Below the pieces are notes generated by a model. The model was not told where the DNA came from. It searched no databases and worked only from the letters and a program-made list of their open reading frames with translations. Below are positions 24,973 to 34,592 of a stretch of 64,000 nucleotides of DNA, piece after piece. The first letter of the stretch is position 1, and the number at the start of each line of letters is the position of its first letter. This DNA is from Paenibacillus sinensis (GTDB lineage Bacteria > Bacillota > Bacilli > Paenibacillales > Paenibacillaceae), in NCBI RefSeq assembly GCF_019904155.1, contig NZ_JAHCMB010000026.1, positions 1-64,000 of the forward strand, written 5' to 3'. Made by a program: the position numbers and the translations under genes.

Positions 24973-25866
24973 TTGTTCAAAGATTTGTTTCAGAAAAAAC
25001 GGAAATACGCGACGGTACCTTCTCCGCTTCAGGAGCAGAAGGATGCGCCAGCGGAGGGAGAACGGCCAAAACGGGAAATTCCCGAGGGGCTGATGAGCAA
25101 ATGTCCCAAATGCGGCTCGATCCAGTATAGCAAGGAACTGGAGAAGAATCTCAAGGTATGTCCGGCATGCGGCCATCATTTGCGGCTGAACGCTGTGGAA
25201 CGGATCACCATGACGCTGGACCCGGGCAGCTTTATCGAGTTCGATGCGGGGCTTGCCCCGGTGGACCCGCTGCAGTTTCCGGGATACGCCACGAAGCTTG
25301 AGCAGCAGCAGCTCAAGACAGGCCAATTGGAAGGCGTAGTTACCGGACAAGGAAGTATAACCGGACGGCCGGTTATTGTCGCTGTTATGAACTTTGAATT
25401 TTTTACGGGCAGCATGGGCTCGGTGGTCGGGGAGAAGATTACCCGCGCCGTCGAAGAGGCAACTGAGAGACGTCTGCCGCTGATCATATTCTCCGCATCG
25501 GGCGGCGCCCGTATGCAGGAGAGCATCCTGAGCCTGATGCAGATGGCGAAGACCAGCGCGGCGCTGGCCCGTTTCGGGGAGTCGGGCGGATTGTACATAT
25601 CCGTCATTACGGACCCGACGACGGGCGGCGTGTCGGCCAGCTTCGCTTCGCTGGGCGACATCAATATCGCGGAGCCGGGGGCCGTCTTCGGCTTCGCGGG
25701 ACGCATCGTCATCGAACAGACGATCCGGCAGAAGCTGCCGGACGACTTCCAGACGGCTGAATTCAATCTGCAACATGGCCAGCTCGATCTGGTCGTGCAC
25801 CGCAAGGAGATGCGCTCCATGCTCGGCAAACTGCTGGAGCTGCATGACGGGAAAGGGGGATTTTAG
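24973..25866 (+). CDS. accD: Acetyl-CoA carboxylase carboxyltransferase subunit beta
   Basis: This 297-residue subunit transfers carboxyl from carboxybiotin to acetyl-CoA together with AccA, giving malonyl-CoA for fatty-acid synthesis. A four-cysteine zinc ribbon (C44, C47, C63, C66) precedes the crotonase-like carboxyltransferase domain with [10 protein letters not shown] and [10 protein letters not shown]. The start is TTG at 24973, after AGAGGTG. It abuts accA directly: the TAG stop is followed at once by the accA ATG. Confidence 0.95.
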   Translation: MFKDLFQKKRKYATVPSPLQEQKDAPAEGERPKREIPEGLMSKCPKCGSIQYSKELEKNLKVCPACGHHLRLNAVERITMTLDPGSFIEFDAGLAPVDPLQFPGYATKLEQQQLKTGQLEGVVTGQGSITGRPVIVAVMNFEFFTGSMGSVVGEKITRAVEEATERRLPLIIFSASGGARMQESILSLMQMAKTSAALARFGESGGLYISVITDPTTGGVSASFASLGDINIAEPGAVFGFAGRIVIEQTIRQKLPDDFQTAEFNLQHGQLDLVVHRKEMRSMLGKLLELHDGKGGF

Positions 25867-26871
25867 ATGGCGGGGGACTTGCCTTTTGAAAAACCTCTCG
25901 TTGAAATGCGCAAAAAAATCGAAGAGCTGAAGCAGTTCGGGGAAGAGAAAGGGATTGATTTCGCCGATGAAATCGCCCGTCTCGAAGAGCGTTACCGGCT
26001 GCTGGAAGAGGAGATTTATTCCAATATTTCGCCGTCCCAGAAGATGCATCTGGCCCGGCATCACAGCCGTCCGACTTCGCTTGATCTTATCGAGCTTATC
26101 TTCACCGATTTCATCGAGCTGCACGGCGACCGCCTGTTCGGCGACGACCTGGCCGTTGTAGGCGGCATCGGGAAGCTTGACGGCGTGCCGGTCACCGTAA
26201 TCGGCCAGCAGCGCGGCAAGGATACGAAGGACAACATTGCCCGCTTCTTCGGCAGCCCCCATCCCGAGGGCTTCCGCAAGGCGCTTCGTCTTATGCGGCA
26301 GGCGGACAAGTTCAAGCGTCCGATCGTCACCTTTGTCGATACGAAAGGCGCCTATCCCGGCAATACGGCCGAGGAGCGGGGGCAGTCGGAAGCGATTGCC
26401 CGCAATCTGCTTGAAATGTCCGCGCTCGGCGTTCCCGTGGTCTGCGTCGTGATCGGCGAAGGCGGCAGCGGCGGGGCGCTGGCCATGGCTGTAGGCAACC
26501 GGGTGCTGATGCTGGAGCACGCCATCTATTCCGCCATCTCGCCGAACGGCGCGGCCTCCATTCTCTGGAAGGATGCGTCCAAAGCCGATCAGGCGGCGGA
26601 AGCAATGAAGATTACCGCGTCCGATCTGCTGCGGATGGAAGTGGTGGAGGAAATGATTCCCGAGCCGAAGGGCGGGGCTCACCGCGATTACGAGGAGACG
26701 GCCGCCGTCATCAAGGAGGCCCTTCTGCGACATCTGCGCGAGCTTGCCGTTCTGGACGCGGACGAGCTGAGGGAGGACCGCTACCGGAAATTCCGGAAGA
26801 TTGGCGAGTTCCAGGAGACTCAGCTGCCCGAGGAGACATTTACGGAGGAGCCGGCGCTCAGTCCGGAATAA
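25867..26871 (+). CDS. accA: Acetyl-CoA carboxylase carboxyltransferase subunit alpha
   Basis: This 334-residue partner of AccD has the helical N-terminus with [21 protein letters not shown] and the core [27 protein letters not shown] cut by the oxyanion-hole GSGGA, and ends in an acidic tail. The ribosome site AAAGGGGGA lies inside the accD end, so translation is coupled. In Bacillus relatives accDA is followed by pfkA and pyk. Here a terminator closes the operon and pfkA is missing. Confidence 0.95.
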   Translation: MAGDLPFEKPLVEMRKKIEELKQFGEEKGIDFADEIARLEERYRLLEEEIYSNISPSQKMHLARHHSRPTSLDLIELIFTDFIELHGDRLFGDDLAVVGGIGKLDGVPVTVIGQQRGKDTKDNIARFFGSPHPEGFRKALRLMRQADKFKRPIVTFVDTKGAYPGNTAEERGQSEAIARNLLEMSALGVPVVCVVIGEGGSGGALAMAVGNRVLMLEHAIYSAISPNGAASILWKDASKADQAAEAMKITASDLLRMEVVEEMIPEPKGGAHRDYEETAAVIKEALLRHLRELAVLDADELREDRYRKFRKIGEFQETQLPEETFTEEPALSPE

Positions 26872-26918
26872 CCCTGCCCAAGAGGGCATGCCCGTCATAC
26901 TGACACCAATAATACCAG

Positions 26919-26947
26919 AAGACCCCGAACCGGTTCGGGGTCTTTTC
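26919..26947 (+). terminator. Terminator of accDA
   Basis: A perfect 26-nt palindrome, AAGACCCCGAACC with GGTTCGGGGTCTT (26919-26944), is followed by a short T run. Confidence 0.85.
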
Positions 26948-27263
26948 CTGTGGAGCGTGTGGAAGCGGGTTGTCAGGACTGCTGCCATCATAGGTGGTCA
27001 CGGTTCAATAAACTTAAGAGATTACAGAAATTATATCCAGAGATTTCGCCTTGAATTTTTTAATGGCAGGGCGTTCTTTCGCAGGCATCTTGCCAAAAAA
27101 AGCCGTAAGGTCATTGATTTTGTCCGGCGCTTGCAGTAATATTCATAAGGGCGCAGTCTATACTGCATATGACATAGTTCCTATTCAAACAGGCAACTTT
27201 GTAGTAGATTTTGTAGTTGGAAAAAGTGAGACAGAGAGAAACAAAAAAACGGAGGAAAACCTA
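26948..27263. other. Leader region of pyk
   Basis: No gene is supported in these 316 bp. The A/T-rich second half must hold the pyk promoter. The best dyad is GCAGTCTATACTGC around 27155, which could be an operator. Phosphofructokinase (pfkA), expected here by synteny, is absent with no visible remnant. Confidence 0.55.
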
Positions 27264-28685
27264 ATGCGGAAAAGTAAAATTGTATGTACGATTGGTCCTG
27301 CAAGTGAATCGTTGGAGAACATCAAGAAATTGATTCTGGCTGGAATGAATGTTGCTCGCCTGAACTTCTCCCACGGTGATTTCGAAGAGCATGGAGCGCG
27401 CATCAAGACGATCCGTTCGGCATCGAAAGAACTGAACAAGACTGTTGCCATCCTGCTCGATACCAAGGGACCAGAGATTCGCACTGGCAAGCTGGAAGTG
27501 GAACCGATTGAACTGGTGCAGGACGAATATCTGACATTGACGACGGAAGAAATTCTTGGCGACAAGAACCGTATCTCCGTTACTTATTCGGATCTTCCAA
27601 GCGACGTTTCGGTAGGCTCCACGATCCTGATCGACGACGGCCTGATCGGGCTGACAGTTGTCGACATTCAAGGCACTGAAATCAAGACCCGCATTGTCAA
27701 CGGCGGAACGATCAAGAGCAAGAAGGGCGTTAACGTGCCTGGAGTTGCCATTTCCTTGCCGGGCATTACGGAAAAGGACACCAACGATATCATTTTCGGG
27801 ATTGAACAGGACATCGATTTTATCGCCGCTTCCTTCGTTCGCAAAGCCAGCGACGTTCTGGAAATTCGCGATCTTCTCGAGAGCCGTGGCGCTGGCCACA
27901 TCCAAATCATCTCCAAAATTGAAAATCAGCAAGGTGTCGACAACCTTGATGAAATTCTTGCTGTATCCGACGGCCTGATGGTTGCCCGCGGCGACCTTGG
28001 CGTGGAAATTCCGGCGGAAGATGTGCCGCTGGCTCAGAAGCTCATGATCAAGAAGTGCAACATCGCCGGCAAGCCGGTTATCACAGCTACCCAGATGCTG
28101 GACTCCATGCAGCGCAACCCGCGTCCAACCCGCGCCGAAGCAAGTGACGTGGCTAACGCGATCTTCGACGGAACCGACGCTATCATGCTGTCCGGTGAGA
28201 CGGCTGCTGGTAAATATCCGGTAGAATCCGTACTGACGATGTCCCGCATCGCCGAGAAAGCGGAATCCGCTCTGGATCATCGCGAAATCTTCCTGAAGCA
28301 GCAGATTGCCCAGGAAACGGCCGTTACGGAAGCGATCAGCCAATCCGTAGCGATCTCCGCGCTGGACTTGAACGCCGCTGCCATCCTGACTTCCACAGTA
28401 AGCGGACATACGGCTCGCGTCGTATCCAAGTACCGTCCGAAGTCCCCGATTATCGCCGTTACTCCACAAGAGAGAACGATGCGTCAGCTGGCGCTGGTAT
28501 GGGGCGTGTTCCCGGTATATGGCGAGCCTGCCAACTCGACTGATGAGCTCCTTCAGGTAGCTGTTAAGGGCGGCAAGGCTTCCGGACTCGTAAAAGCCGG
28601 CGACCTGGCTGTTATCACAGCAGGTATTCCGTTCGGACATTCGGGTTCCACTAACCTGGTGAAGGTTGAGCAAATTACGGAATAG
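27264..28685 (+). CDS. pyk: Pyruvate kinase
   Basis: This 473-residue enzyme converts PEP and ADP to pyruvate and ATP. It begins [15 protein letters not shown] and contains [24 protein letters not shown], the catalytic/metal segment [11 protein letters not shown] and TATQMLDSM. The start at 27264 follows GGAGGA; the frame is open upstream but unlike the family. The protein ends after the regulatory domain and lacks the extra C-terminal PEP-utiliser-like domain (about 110 residues) found in Bacillus and Geobacillus enzymes. Codon use is more A/T-rich at the start, as in highly expressed genes. It is monocistronic and closed by a strong terminator. Confidence 0.95.
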   Translation: MRKSKIVCTIGPASESLENIKKLILAGMNVARLNFSHGDFEEHGARIKTIRSASKELNKTVAILLDTKGPEIRTGKLEVEPIELVQDEYLTLTTEEILGDKNRISVTYSDLPSDVSVGSTILIDDGLIGLTVVDIQGTEIKTRIVNGGTIKSKKGVNVPGVAISLPGITEKDTNDIIFGIEQDIDFIAASFVRKASDVLEIRDLLESRGAGHIQIISKIENQQGVDNLDEILAVSDGLMVARGDLGVEIPAEDVPLAQKLMIKKCNIAGKPVITATQMLDSMQRNPRPTRAEASDVANAIFDGTDAIMLSGETAAGKYPVESVLTMSRIAEKAESALDHREIFLKQQIAQETAVTEAISQSVAISALDLNAAAILTSTVSGHTARVVSKYRPKSPIIAVTPQERTMRQLALVWGVFPVYGEPANSTDELLQVAVKGGKASGLVKAGDLAVITAGIPFGHSGSTNLVKVEQITE

Positions 28686-28735
28686 TCTGAAATTCCGAAC
28701 CTGCTTTTCAGGCAATTTATGATAGCTTGTAACCC

Positions 28736-28768
28736 AAAAAGCAATGGCAGCTCCTGCCATTGCTTTTT
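28736..28768. terminator. Bidirectional terminator after pyk
   Basis: AAAAAGCAATGGCAG and CTGCCATTGCTTTTT form a perfect stem with a 3-nt loop between two convergent genes. Confidence 0.9.
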
Positions 28769-28825
28769 GTGTGAAGTCGGGAGCAAAATGATTCAAGGAA
28801 TGGCATATGGGAAGTCGGTCTGAGC

Positions 28826-29551
28826 TTACCCGAGGAAGGAGCCTGTCCACAGCTTCCGCTTCACAAGAAACGCATCTCCTGATGGAGAAGGACAGGAGGG
28901 AATCGCCACAATTTTGCGATCCTGAGTCAGGATACCGCCATCGGAGGGTGACAGTCGGGGATTCCTGCCGTTAACCTGGCAGTTGCGGAATGGTATGGAA
29001 GAGAACCAGGCCAATCGTGTTGTTCTTCCCTCGACTTGCGGTGCTTCAACGATCCACTCAGCCGAATTCCGGGGGCCGTTGTATGGCTGTACGGTACGGA
29101 AGGTCCAGCCTCTTGTGAGATTGCTCAGTGAGATGAACCATTTGCCTCTGTACAGCATCACGATCACGGCGCGCATCCGGTCGCCCGGATGGACAGGCTT
29201 GTGAATTACGGTCTCCTCCACAGGGAGAATTTCCCACCAAGCATAATAGCGGACGACACCCTCCACACATTCATGCCCTGTTCCGGTCTGGATCAGGCTG
29301 CCGTTATGAAATCCGTCGATGCCGATCCATGCGGAGGAATAAGCGGAGCGGGGGGTCCGCATTACGAAGGGAACGGTCCATTCGCCCGAGATTTGCCGGT
29401 AAACCCCATTTGACCCGGACAGGGCATAACCGACCCAGTTGCCTGAAACCCAGCCGAAGCCTTCCTTTTTGGCCAACTGCAGATAAGACTTGCCGTCCAG
29501 ACGGGGCCGGGTGGAGCTGCGCTTGTTCGAAGAGTTCATCGTTCTTGTCAT
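28826..29551 (-). CDS. Peptidase family G1 (eqolisin-like) protein
   Basis: This is a 241-residue protein matching the glutamic-peptidase (G1/eqolisin) fold. It shows WVGYALSG and GVYRQISGEWTVP, then SSAWIGIDGFHNGSLIQTGTG, with the candidate catalytic Gln at 88, and later NSAEWIVEAPQV, with the candidate catalytic Glu at 165. Eqolisins are acid-active endopeptidases, best known from fungi. Here there is no signal peptide: the N-terminus is polar and basic, so the protein would stay in the cytoplasm or spore unless exported by other means. AAGGAGACG precedes the start. It is divergent from an MFS gene and convergent with pyk. Confidence 0.75.
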   Translation of the reverse strand: MTRTMNSSNKRSSTRPRLDGKSYLQLAKKEGFGWVSGNWVGYALSGSNGVYRQISGEWTVPFVMRTPRSAYSSAWIGIDGFHNGSLIQTGTGHECVEGVVRYYAWWEILPVEETVIHKPVHPGDRMRAVIVMLYRGKWFISLSNLTRGWTFRTVQPYNGPRNSAEWIVEAPQVEGRTTRLAWFSSIPFRNCQVNGRNPRLSPSDGGILTQDRKIVAIPSCPSPSGDAFLVKRKLWTGSFLG

Positions 29552-29654
29552 CGGTTCGCCGTCTCCTTCTTCGAGGATAAGACAGTTAATGCGGCTAGAG
29601 CGGCAAAGGCTTGGGCAATATGTGAAAATAGACGGAGAGGATTAGCCGATTGAC

Positions 29655-30827
29655 ATGACAAAATTGCTGAAGCTGCGCGTGTTTTACCTGTTCCTGGGAC
29701 TGGCGGGCGGCATATTCGGACCTTATCTGACTCTGCTTCTGGCTGAGAACGGCTTAAACGCCAGCCAGGTCGGCGTGCTGATGGCGGTGGGGACTCTGGT
29801 CGCCATTGTGATCCAGCCGGGCTGGGGAGTAATTGCCGACCGGTACAGGCAGACCCGGCTCGTTCTGATTCTGAGCGTCGCCGTGCCGGGATTGCTGGCT
29901 GTTTTTTACCGGTCGGATATGTTCATCGTTCTGCTTGCGGTGTATATGGTCTCCACCATCTTCTCCTCCACCCAGGCGCCTATCGCCGATTCCTACGCCA
30001 TTGCGGCGGTGAGAGAAGCCGGCTCCACCTACGGCAGCATCCGGCTGATGATGAGCTTTGGCGCGGCAACGGGAAGCTATGCAGGCGGTCTGTATGTGTC
30101 GAGTCTGTCCGTATCGACCCTTTGGGCGCCCTTCCTGCTCTTCAATCTGCTCGCCGTCACCGTGGCGCTGAGCCTGCCGAAGGATGCCGGAGAGAATCAT
30201 ATGATGGCCCATTCATTCGCGCAAGGCGTAAGACAGCTCGTGTCGAACCGGATTTTTCTGGCTTTCCTGGGCGGCAGCTTTCTCGTCAATCAGACGATGA
30301 CCGCGTTCGGAACTTACTTTGTGCTGGCCTTTAAATCAGTGGGAGGGAGTACCGATCATGCGGGCATTGCACTGCTGCTGGCTTCGATCACCAATGTCCC
30401 GTCCATGTTCGCAGCTTCCCGCGTGATCGGCAGGTGGGGAACGGAGAGAACGCTGCTGCTTGCGGCCCTGATCTATGTGCTACGCTGGACAATCCAGGTG
30501 ATCTTCCCGTATCCTGAAGTCATGATCGCTGTTCAGGCGCTGCATGGCCTGTCGTTCGGATTCTTCTACATTTCAGCCGTAGAATACGTGTCCCGGATCA
30601 CTTCAGCCGATATGCAGGCGACGGGACAAAGCGTTTTCAATATGGTATTTTCCGGATTTTCCGGTATTCTCGGGAATCTGATCAACGGGGTGCTCCTGAA
30701 TCAAGGCGGTGTGCAGACGATGAATATCGCCTGCATGATCAGCTCCGCAGCGGGTGCGCTGCTGCTCTTCTATGTGGCCCGGGGTTCGCGCAGGCGACTC
30801 CCCGCAGCGCAGGAGGCAGGCATCTAG
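29655..30827 (+). CDS. MFS transporter (LacY/nucleoside-symporter-like)
   Basis: This 390-residue, 12-helix major facilitator has the LacY-like group's N-terminal pattern FYLFLGLAGGIFGPYLTLLL and a loop 2-3 motif GVIADRYRQTR. The group includes LacY, NupG and phenylpropionate permeases. Substrate cannot be inferred. The ribosome site (GGAGAGG) is about 13 nt from the ATG, longer than usual. The next gene, a thioesterase, lies 68 bp downstream on the same strand; co-transcription is possible but a metabolic link is not evident. Confidence 0.8.
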   Translation: MTKLLKLRVFYLFLGLAGGIFGPYLTLLLAENGLNASQVGVLMAVGTLVAIVIQPGWGVIADRYRQTRLVLILSVAVPGLLAVFYRSDMFIVLLAVYMVSTIFSSTQAPIADSYAIAAVREAGSTYGSIRLMMSFGAATGSYAGGLYVSSLSVSTLWAPFLLFNLLAVTVALSLPKDAGENHMMAHSFAQGVRQLVSNRIFLAFLGGSFLVNQTMTAFGTYFVLAFKSVGGSTDHAGIALLLASITNVPSMFAASRVIGRWGTERTLLLAALIYVLRWTIQVIFPYPEVMIAVQALHGLSFGFFYISAVEYVSRITSADMQATGQSVFNMVFSGFSGILGNLINGVLLNQGGVQTMNIACMISSAAGALLLFYVARGSRRRLPAAQEAGI

Positions 30828-30895
30828 CTGCCAGCCTTCCAAGCGAGGATGCGCCGTTGCGGTATATGTCAATTCAAGAAGAGAGGTTGTCACGC

Positions 30896-31405
30896 ATGAA
30901 TTCTCAAGATCTTTTTCCCGGCCCCTGGCATGCCGCCCTGTTCCGGGTCCGCTACCAAGAGAGTGATCAAATGGGCGTGGTCTACCACTCCAACTACCTG
31001 AACTGGTTCGAGATCGGGCGGACCGAGATGCTCCGGGAGCTGGGCTTCACCTATGCCGGTCTGGAAAGCCAGGGCGTACTGCTTCCCGTTCTGTCGGCGG
31101 AGCTGAACTACAAAAGGTCTGCCAGATACGATGATCTGGTTGCTGTGTACACACGGATGACGGCATTCACTCCGCTTCGTATCGCCTACGCCTATGAGAT
31201 CCGGCGGGCGGCGGAGGAGCGGCCCGGGATAGGATGCCCGGAATCGGGCTTCCGTGAAGCCCCTGATGGCGAGCTGCTGGTAACCGGCTCAACCGCTCAT
31301 GCCTGGGTCAGCCGGGAGATGAGGCCGGTTCGGCTGGACCGCACGCTTCCGGATGCATATAACGCCATTCTGGCTGCGCTGGGGCGGGAACGGAGGTCGC
31401 TATGA
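30896..31405 (+). CDS. Acyl-CoA thioesterase (YbgC/4HBT type)
   Basis: This 169-residue hotdog-fold thioesterase carries the 4HBT active-site pattern RYQESDQMGVVYHSNYLNWFE (split: ESD-QMG-VVYHSNY), where the Asp is the catalytic base. It probably hydrolyses acyl-CoA thioesters. An in-frame start at 30857 exists; the ATG at 30896 with GAGAGG upstream is preferred. The stop overlaps the fxsA start (ATGA), so both form one unit. Confidence 0.83.
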   Translation: MNSQDLFPGPWHAALFRVRYQESDQMGVVYHSNYLNWFEIGRTEMLRELGFTYAGLESQGVLLPVLSAELNYKRSARYDDLVAVYTRMTAFTPLRIAYAYEIRRAAEERPGIGCPESGFREAPDGELLVTGSTAHAWVSREMRPVRLDRTLPDAYNAILAALGRERRSL

Positions 31406-31800
31406 TTAAGAAAAGCTGGCTCTGGGCCGCACTGTTTATCATTCCGGCATTCGAGCTGTTCGGCTTCATTCTCGTCTCTTCCTGGCTGGGAGCGCCCAAG
31501 ACGCTGCTGCTGCTTGTCTCCACTTCGTTGATCGGGCTTCTGATGATGCGTTTTGAGGGAAGCAAGGTACTGCAGGACAGCAAGCAGCAGATGCAGGAAG
31601 GTCTTGTTCCCGGAAGGACGATGCTGGACGGACTCTGTGTGTTCTTTGGCGGATTATTGCTCATCATTCCGGGGTTTATCACGGATATCGTCGGCTTCAC
31701 GCTGGTCTTCCCTTTGACTCGCACCATATACCGGGGGCTGCTGCTGAAGTGGCTGGAGAAGAGGATGAAGAACGGAACCTTTACGTTTTACAGAAGATAG
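31402..31800 (+). CDS. fxsA: FxsA family membrane protein
   Basis: This 132-residue inner-membrane protein of the FxsA family has two N-terminal helices, a cytoplasmic loop GSKVLQDSKQQMQEG and one long hydrophobic segment LIIPGFITDIVGFTLVFP, the family hallmark. FxsA in E. coli suppresses phage T7 exclusion by F plasmids; its normal role is unknown. It overlaps the thioesterase stop by 4 nt and ends before a bidirectional terminator. Confidence 0.88.
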   Translation: MIKKSWLWAALFIIPAFELFGFILVSSWLGAPKTLLLLVSTSLIGLLMMRFEGSKVLQDSKQQMQEGLVPGRTMLDGLCVFFGGLLLIIPGFITDIVGFTLVFPLTRTIYRGLLLKWLEKRMKNGTFTFYRR

Positions 31801-31830
31801 TAACGGCAGGACCTTCAACCTGTTGGCATT

Positions 31831-31874
31831 AAAAAGAGCGGAGCCCGCTGTAAGCTGGGCAATCCGCTCTTTTT
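31831..31874. terminator. Bidirectional terminator between fxsA and ytvI
   Basis: AAAAAGAGCGGA (31831-31842) pairs with TCCGCTCTTTTT (31863-31874), with an inner GCCC/GGGC stem. Confidence 0.9.
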
Positions 31875-31904
31875 AATGTGTCAGAGACCATCCAGTCGGG
31901 TTCC

Positions 31905-33020
31905 CTAATGCAGTCTGCCGCTGAGAATGTAGGATTGAATTCCCCGAAAGACGCCTGCCCGCCGGAAAGCGCCCAGTATGACGAGCAGGACAGGGCCGAG
32001 GATCAGGCCTGCGGCGCCGAACAGCCTGAGTCCGGCGAACATGCCGATCAGCATGGCAAGCGGATCGAGGCCGATGCTGCTGGCCAGCACCTTCGGCTCC
32101 AGCACCTGGCGCGTAATGACAACGACGACATACAGAACCCCAAGGCCGGCTGCCAGCGGCGTGTCCCCGGTCATGAACGAGACGGCCGCCCAGGGGATCA
32201 TGACGACGCCGACGCCGAGGTAGGGAAGCAGATCGACAACGCCGATCATGAGGCCCAGCACAAAGGCCGATTCCACACCCAGGAGTGCCAGTCCGGCAAT
32301 CACGATGGCGCCGGTGACCGTGACCAGGAAGAACTGGGCCATGATATAGCCGAACAGGGCGCTGCGCAGATCATTCCATATCTCGAAAGCCATGCTTCGA
32401 AAGCTCTCCGGCAACAGTGCCGCCAGCGCCCTGTTTCTTCGTTCCCAGCCCGTTGCAAGGAAGAAAGAGGCAAGCACGACGACAACCAGCACAGTGCCGA
32501 GAGAAGGCAGCTGGGCGATCAATCCGAGGATGAAATTGAAGATCCCGGTGATCAGCCGGGTGAAGGCAATTCCGATCGTTTCGCCCGTCTTGCTGATCGG
32601 TCCTCCCAAGGGGGAGTGAGGGCTCGGGTTGCTGGCGTAGAACTGGTTGATCTGATTGATGATATTCTGCAGTCTGGCGCTTCGCGTCCAGGCCATCAGC
32701 ATCTCCCGCCACTGCGGCGCTTGCTCATTGAAGGTCTGGGCGAGGCTGGCAAGCTCTTTGACGAGCCTTGTGATGAGGGCGGTCAGAACGAGCCCGGCCG
32801 AGCCCAGATAGAGCGCCAGCGATAAAATGACAGCAAGCCATGGGGGCACATGAAGCCGCTTAAGCCGCGCCACGAGCGGCCGTATGCTGCAGGCGAGTAG
32901 CCAGGCCAGAAGAAGCGGGTAGAGCAGCGGGAGCAGCACATAGAGGCTCAACAGAATGAGCAGAATAGTGAGCAGGACCCATAGAGCGCGAAGCACCCGT
33001 TTCAGCGTGAGCCGGTCCAT
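31905..33020 (-). CDS. ytvI: Sporulation integral membrane protein YtvI (AI-2E family)
   Basis: This 371-residue membrane protein of the AI-2E/UPF0118 family has about seven or eight helices, starting with a double hairpin (ALWVLLTILLILLSLYVLLP), an extracytoplasmic amphipathic region and the C-terminal family segment VVVITRQVLEPKVLASSIGLDPL cut near residues 305-327. YtvI is a sporulation-associated member lying next to citZ in Bacillus, as here. The start at 33020 follows AAAGGAGGAA. The frame is open further upstream without support. Confidence 0.85.
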   Translation of the reverse strand: MDRLTLKRVLRALWVLLTILLILLSLYVLLPLLYPLLLAWLLACSIRPLVARLKRLHVPPWLAVILSLALYLGSAGLVLTALITRLVKELASLAQTFNEQAPQWREMLMAWTRSARLQNIINQINQFYASNPSPHSPLGGPISKTGETIGIAFTRLITGIFNFILGLIAQLPSLGTVLVVVVLASFFLATGWERRNRALAALLPESFRSMAFEIWNDLRSALFGYIMAQFFLVTVTGAIVIAGLALLGVESAFVLGLMIGVVDLLPYLGVGVVMIPWAAVSFMTGDTPLAAGLGVLYVVVVITRQVLEPKVLASSIGLDPLAMLIGMFAGLRLFGAAGLILGPVLLVILGAFRRAGVFRGIQSYILSGRLH

Positions 33021-33205
33021 GCGGTTCCTCCTTTCGTACGGCGGCGAAGCCTGTCTTCTTCTCTTCATGTATATTCTCTGTACCCGAAAAACAGCCCATT
33101 TTCCGTAGCACTAAACTGAGAACGTTTACTTGAAACGCCCGGGAAAGAAGTATTTTTCTATCTCTCCGATAAAATCATTTGATGCGTCATAAAGCTTCCA
33201 CATAG

Positions 33206-33234
33206 TTCACGTAACCGACAATTTCAAGTATGAT
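33206..33234 (+). promoter_or_regulatory. Sigma-A promoter of citZ
   Basis: -35 TTCACG (33206-33211) and -10 TATGAT (33229-33234) are spaced 17 bp apart, predicting a start near 33241 and a leader of about 110 nt. The rest of 33021-33205 shows no gene. Confidence 0.6.
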
Positions 33235-33288
33235 AAATAGAGGGTTAAACTTTAGGACTGTACAGCACTGGGTCAAAATACTTCAAAT

Positions 33289-33302
33289 TGTAAATGTTTA
33301 CA
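33289..33302. promoter_or_regulatory. CcpA cre site in the citZ leader
   Basis: TGTAAATGTTTACA matches the cre consensus TGWAANCGNTNWCA at all but one defined position (T for C at position 7) and is fully palindromic. It lies about 48 bp downstream of the predicted start, a road-block position. citZ is repressed by CcpA in B. subtilis. Confidence 0.7.
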
Positions 33303-33350
33303 TGAATCGATATTCCGATTATCCGGTTGGCCAAAGGAGAGATTGAGACA

Positions 33351-34463
33351 ATGACAGTTACCAAAGGACTGGAAGGCATCGTTGCCACTACTTCATCCAT
33401 CAGCTCGATCGTGGACGGCATACTAACGTACCGCGGCTACGATATTGACGATCTTGCGGAACATGCAAGCTTCGAAGAGACTGTCTTTCTGCTCTGGTTC
33501 GGTTCGCTGCCTACTACGGCCGAGCTGGATAAGCTGAAACGGGATCTCAGCGATTTTGCCGCAATTCCGGAGCCGCTCATTGCCCAGATGAAGCTGTATC
33601 CGAAAGATACGAATACGATGGCGGCACTGCGTTCGGCTGTTTCGAGCCTGGCTCTGTACGACGAAGCCGCCGATGACATGAGCCGTGAATCCAATGAGAT
33701 CAAAGCCGTCATGCTGCAGGCACAGATTCCGACGATCGTCGCTGCTCTTGCACGCATCCGCAAAGGACTGGAGCCGGTAGCTCCGCTTAAGGGCGTCTCC
33801 ATCGCGGAGAACTTCCTGTATATGCTTCGGGGCCAACAGCCCGACATGGTGTCCGTCAAAGCGCTGGATACGGCGCTTGTGCTGCATGCCGATCACGAGC
33901 TTAACGCCTCGACCTTCGCCGGCAGAGTAACGGTCGCCACGCTGTCCGATATTTACTCCGGCGTTACGTCTGCTGTCGGCGCTCTGAAGGGACCGCTGCA
34001 CGGCGGCGCTAATGAGGCGGTCATGAAGATGCTGGAGGAGATCGGCAGTCTGTCGAATGTCGAGCCCTATATCCGCACCAAGCTGGAGCGCCGGGAGAAG
34101 GTCATGGGCTTCGGACACCGCGTCTACAAGAATGGCGATCCGCGCGCCAAGCATCTCATGAAAATGTCCCGCGAGCTCGGCATTATGAAAGGCGATACGC
34201 GCCTGTTCGACATGTCGGTTAAGGTCGAGGAATTGGTTACCGGGCAGAAAGGCCTGCGGCCGAATGTCGATTTTTATTCCGCCTCCGTGTATACTCAATT
34301 AGGCATAGAGCGTGAGCTGTTCACTCCAATCTTCGCTATCAGCCGGGTATCGGGATGGACCGCGCATATTCTTGAGCAGTATGAGGATAACCGGATTATC
34401 CGCCCGCGTGCGGAATACACGGGACTGGTGGAACAGAAATACGTTCCGGTCGATGAGAGATAG
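33351..34463 (+). CDS. citZ: Citrate synthase
   Basis: This 370-residue enzyme condenses acetyl-CoA and oxaloacetate to citrate. It begins MTVTKGLEGIVATTSSIS, with the family segments GILTYRGYDIDDL, HADHELNASTFAGRV (catalytic His) and GFGHRVYKNGDPRA (oxaloacetate-binding His/Arg). Catalytic Asp is in PNVDFYSASVY. The length is typical of the short Gram-positive type. AAAGGAGAG precedes the start by 9 nt. It is followed after 129 bp by icd; the usual third gene mdh is not present. Confidence 0.96.
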   Translation: MTVTKGLEGIVATTSSISSIVDGILTYRGYDIDDLAEHASFEETVFLLWFGSLPTTAELDKLKRDLSDFAAIPEPLIAQMKLYPKDTNTMAALRSAVSSLALYDEAADDMSRESNEIKAVMLQAQIPTIVAALARIRKGLEPVAPLKGVSIAENFLYMLRGQQPDMVSVKALDTALVLHADHELNASTFAGRVTVATLSDIYSGVTSAVGALKGPLHGGANEAVMKMLEEIGSLSNVEPYIRTKLERREKVMGFGHRVYKNGDPRAKHLMKMSRELGIMKGDTRLFDMSVKVEELVTGQKGLRPNVDFYSASVYTQLGIERELFTPIFAISRVSGWTAHILEQYEDNRIIRPRAEYTGLVEQKYVPVDER

Positions 34464-34503
34464 GAGAATGTCAGACTTACGCGGCAGCGTTTATTGACAG
34501 GTG

Positions 34504-34556
34504 TACGCTTCTTTCCCGGAGCTGGCTGGCAGCCTTGCCCTGGTGAAAGAAGCGTA
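34504..34556 (+). other. 12-bp inverted repeat between citZ and icd
   Basis: TACGCTTCTTTC (34504-34515) pairs perfectly with GAAAGAAGCGTA (34545-34556) around a 29-nt GC-rich loop. No T run follows, so it is more likely an mRNA stability or processing element than a terminator. Confidence 0.6.
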
Positions 34557-34592
34557 TGCTGCATACCCACTTATAAGGAGGAGTACACATTC

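Noticed and set aside
24760..26991. Very long open frame (743 codons) on the minus strand opposite accD and accA
   Set aside because: It is the antisense shadow of two certain genes, has no ribosome site, no recognisable domain and a His/Gln/Arg-rich composition produced by codon bias of the real genes.
27051..27263. Upstream extension of pyruvate kinase
   Set aside because: Although the frame is open, the added 71 residues are unlike the family and the ribosome site GGAGGA sits before the conserved start at 27264.
27261..28850. 529-codon minus-strand frame opposite pyk
   Set aside because: It is a shadow of pyruvate kinase codons, with no start signal or domain.
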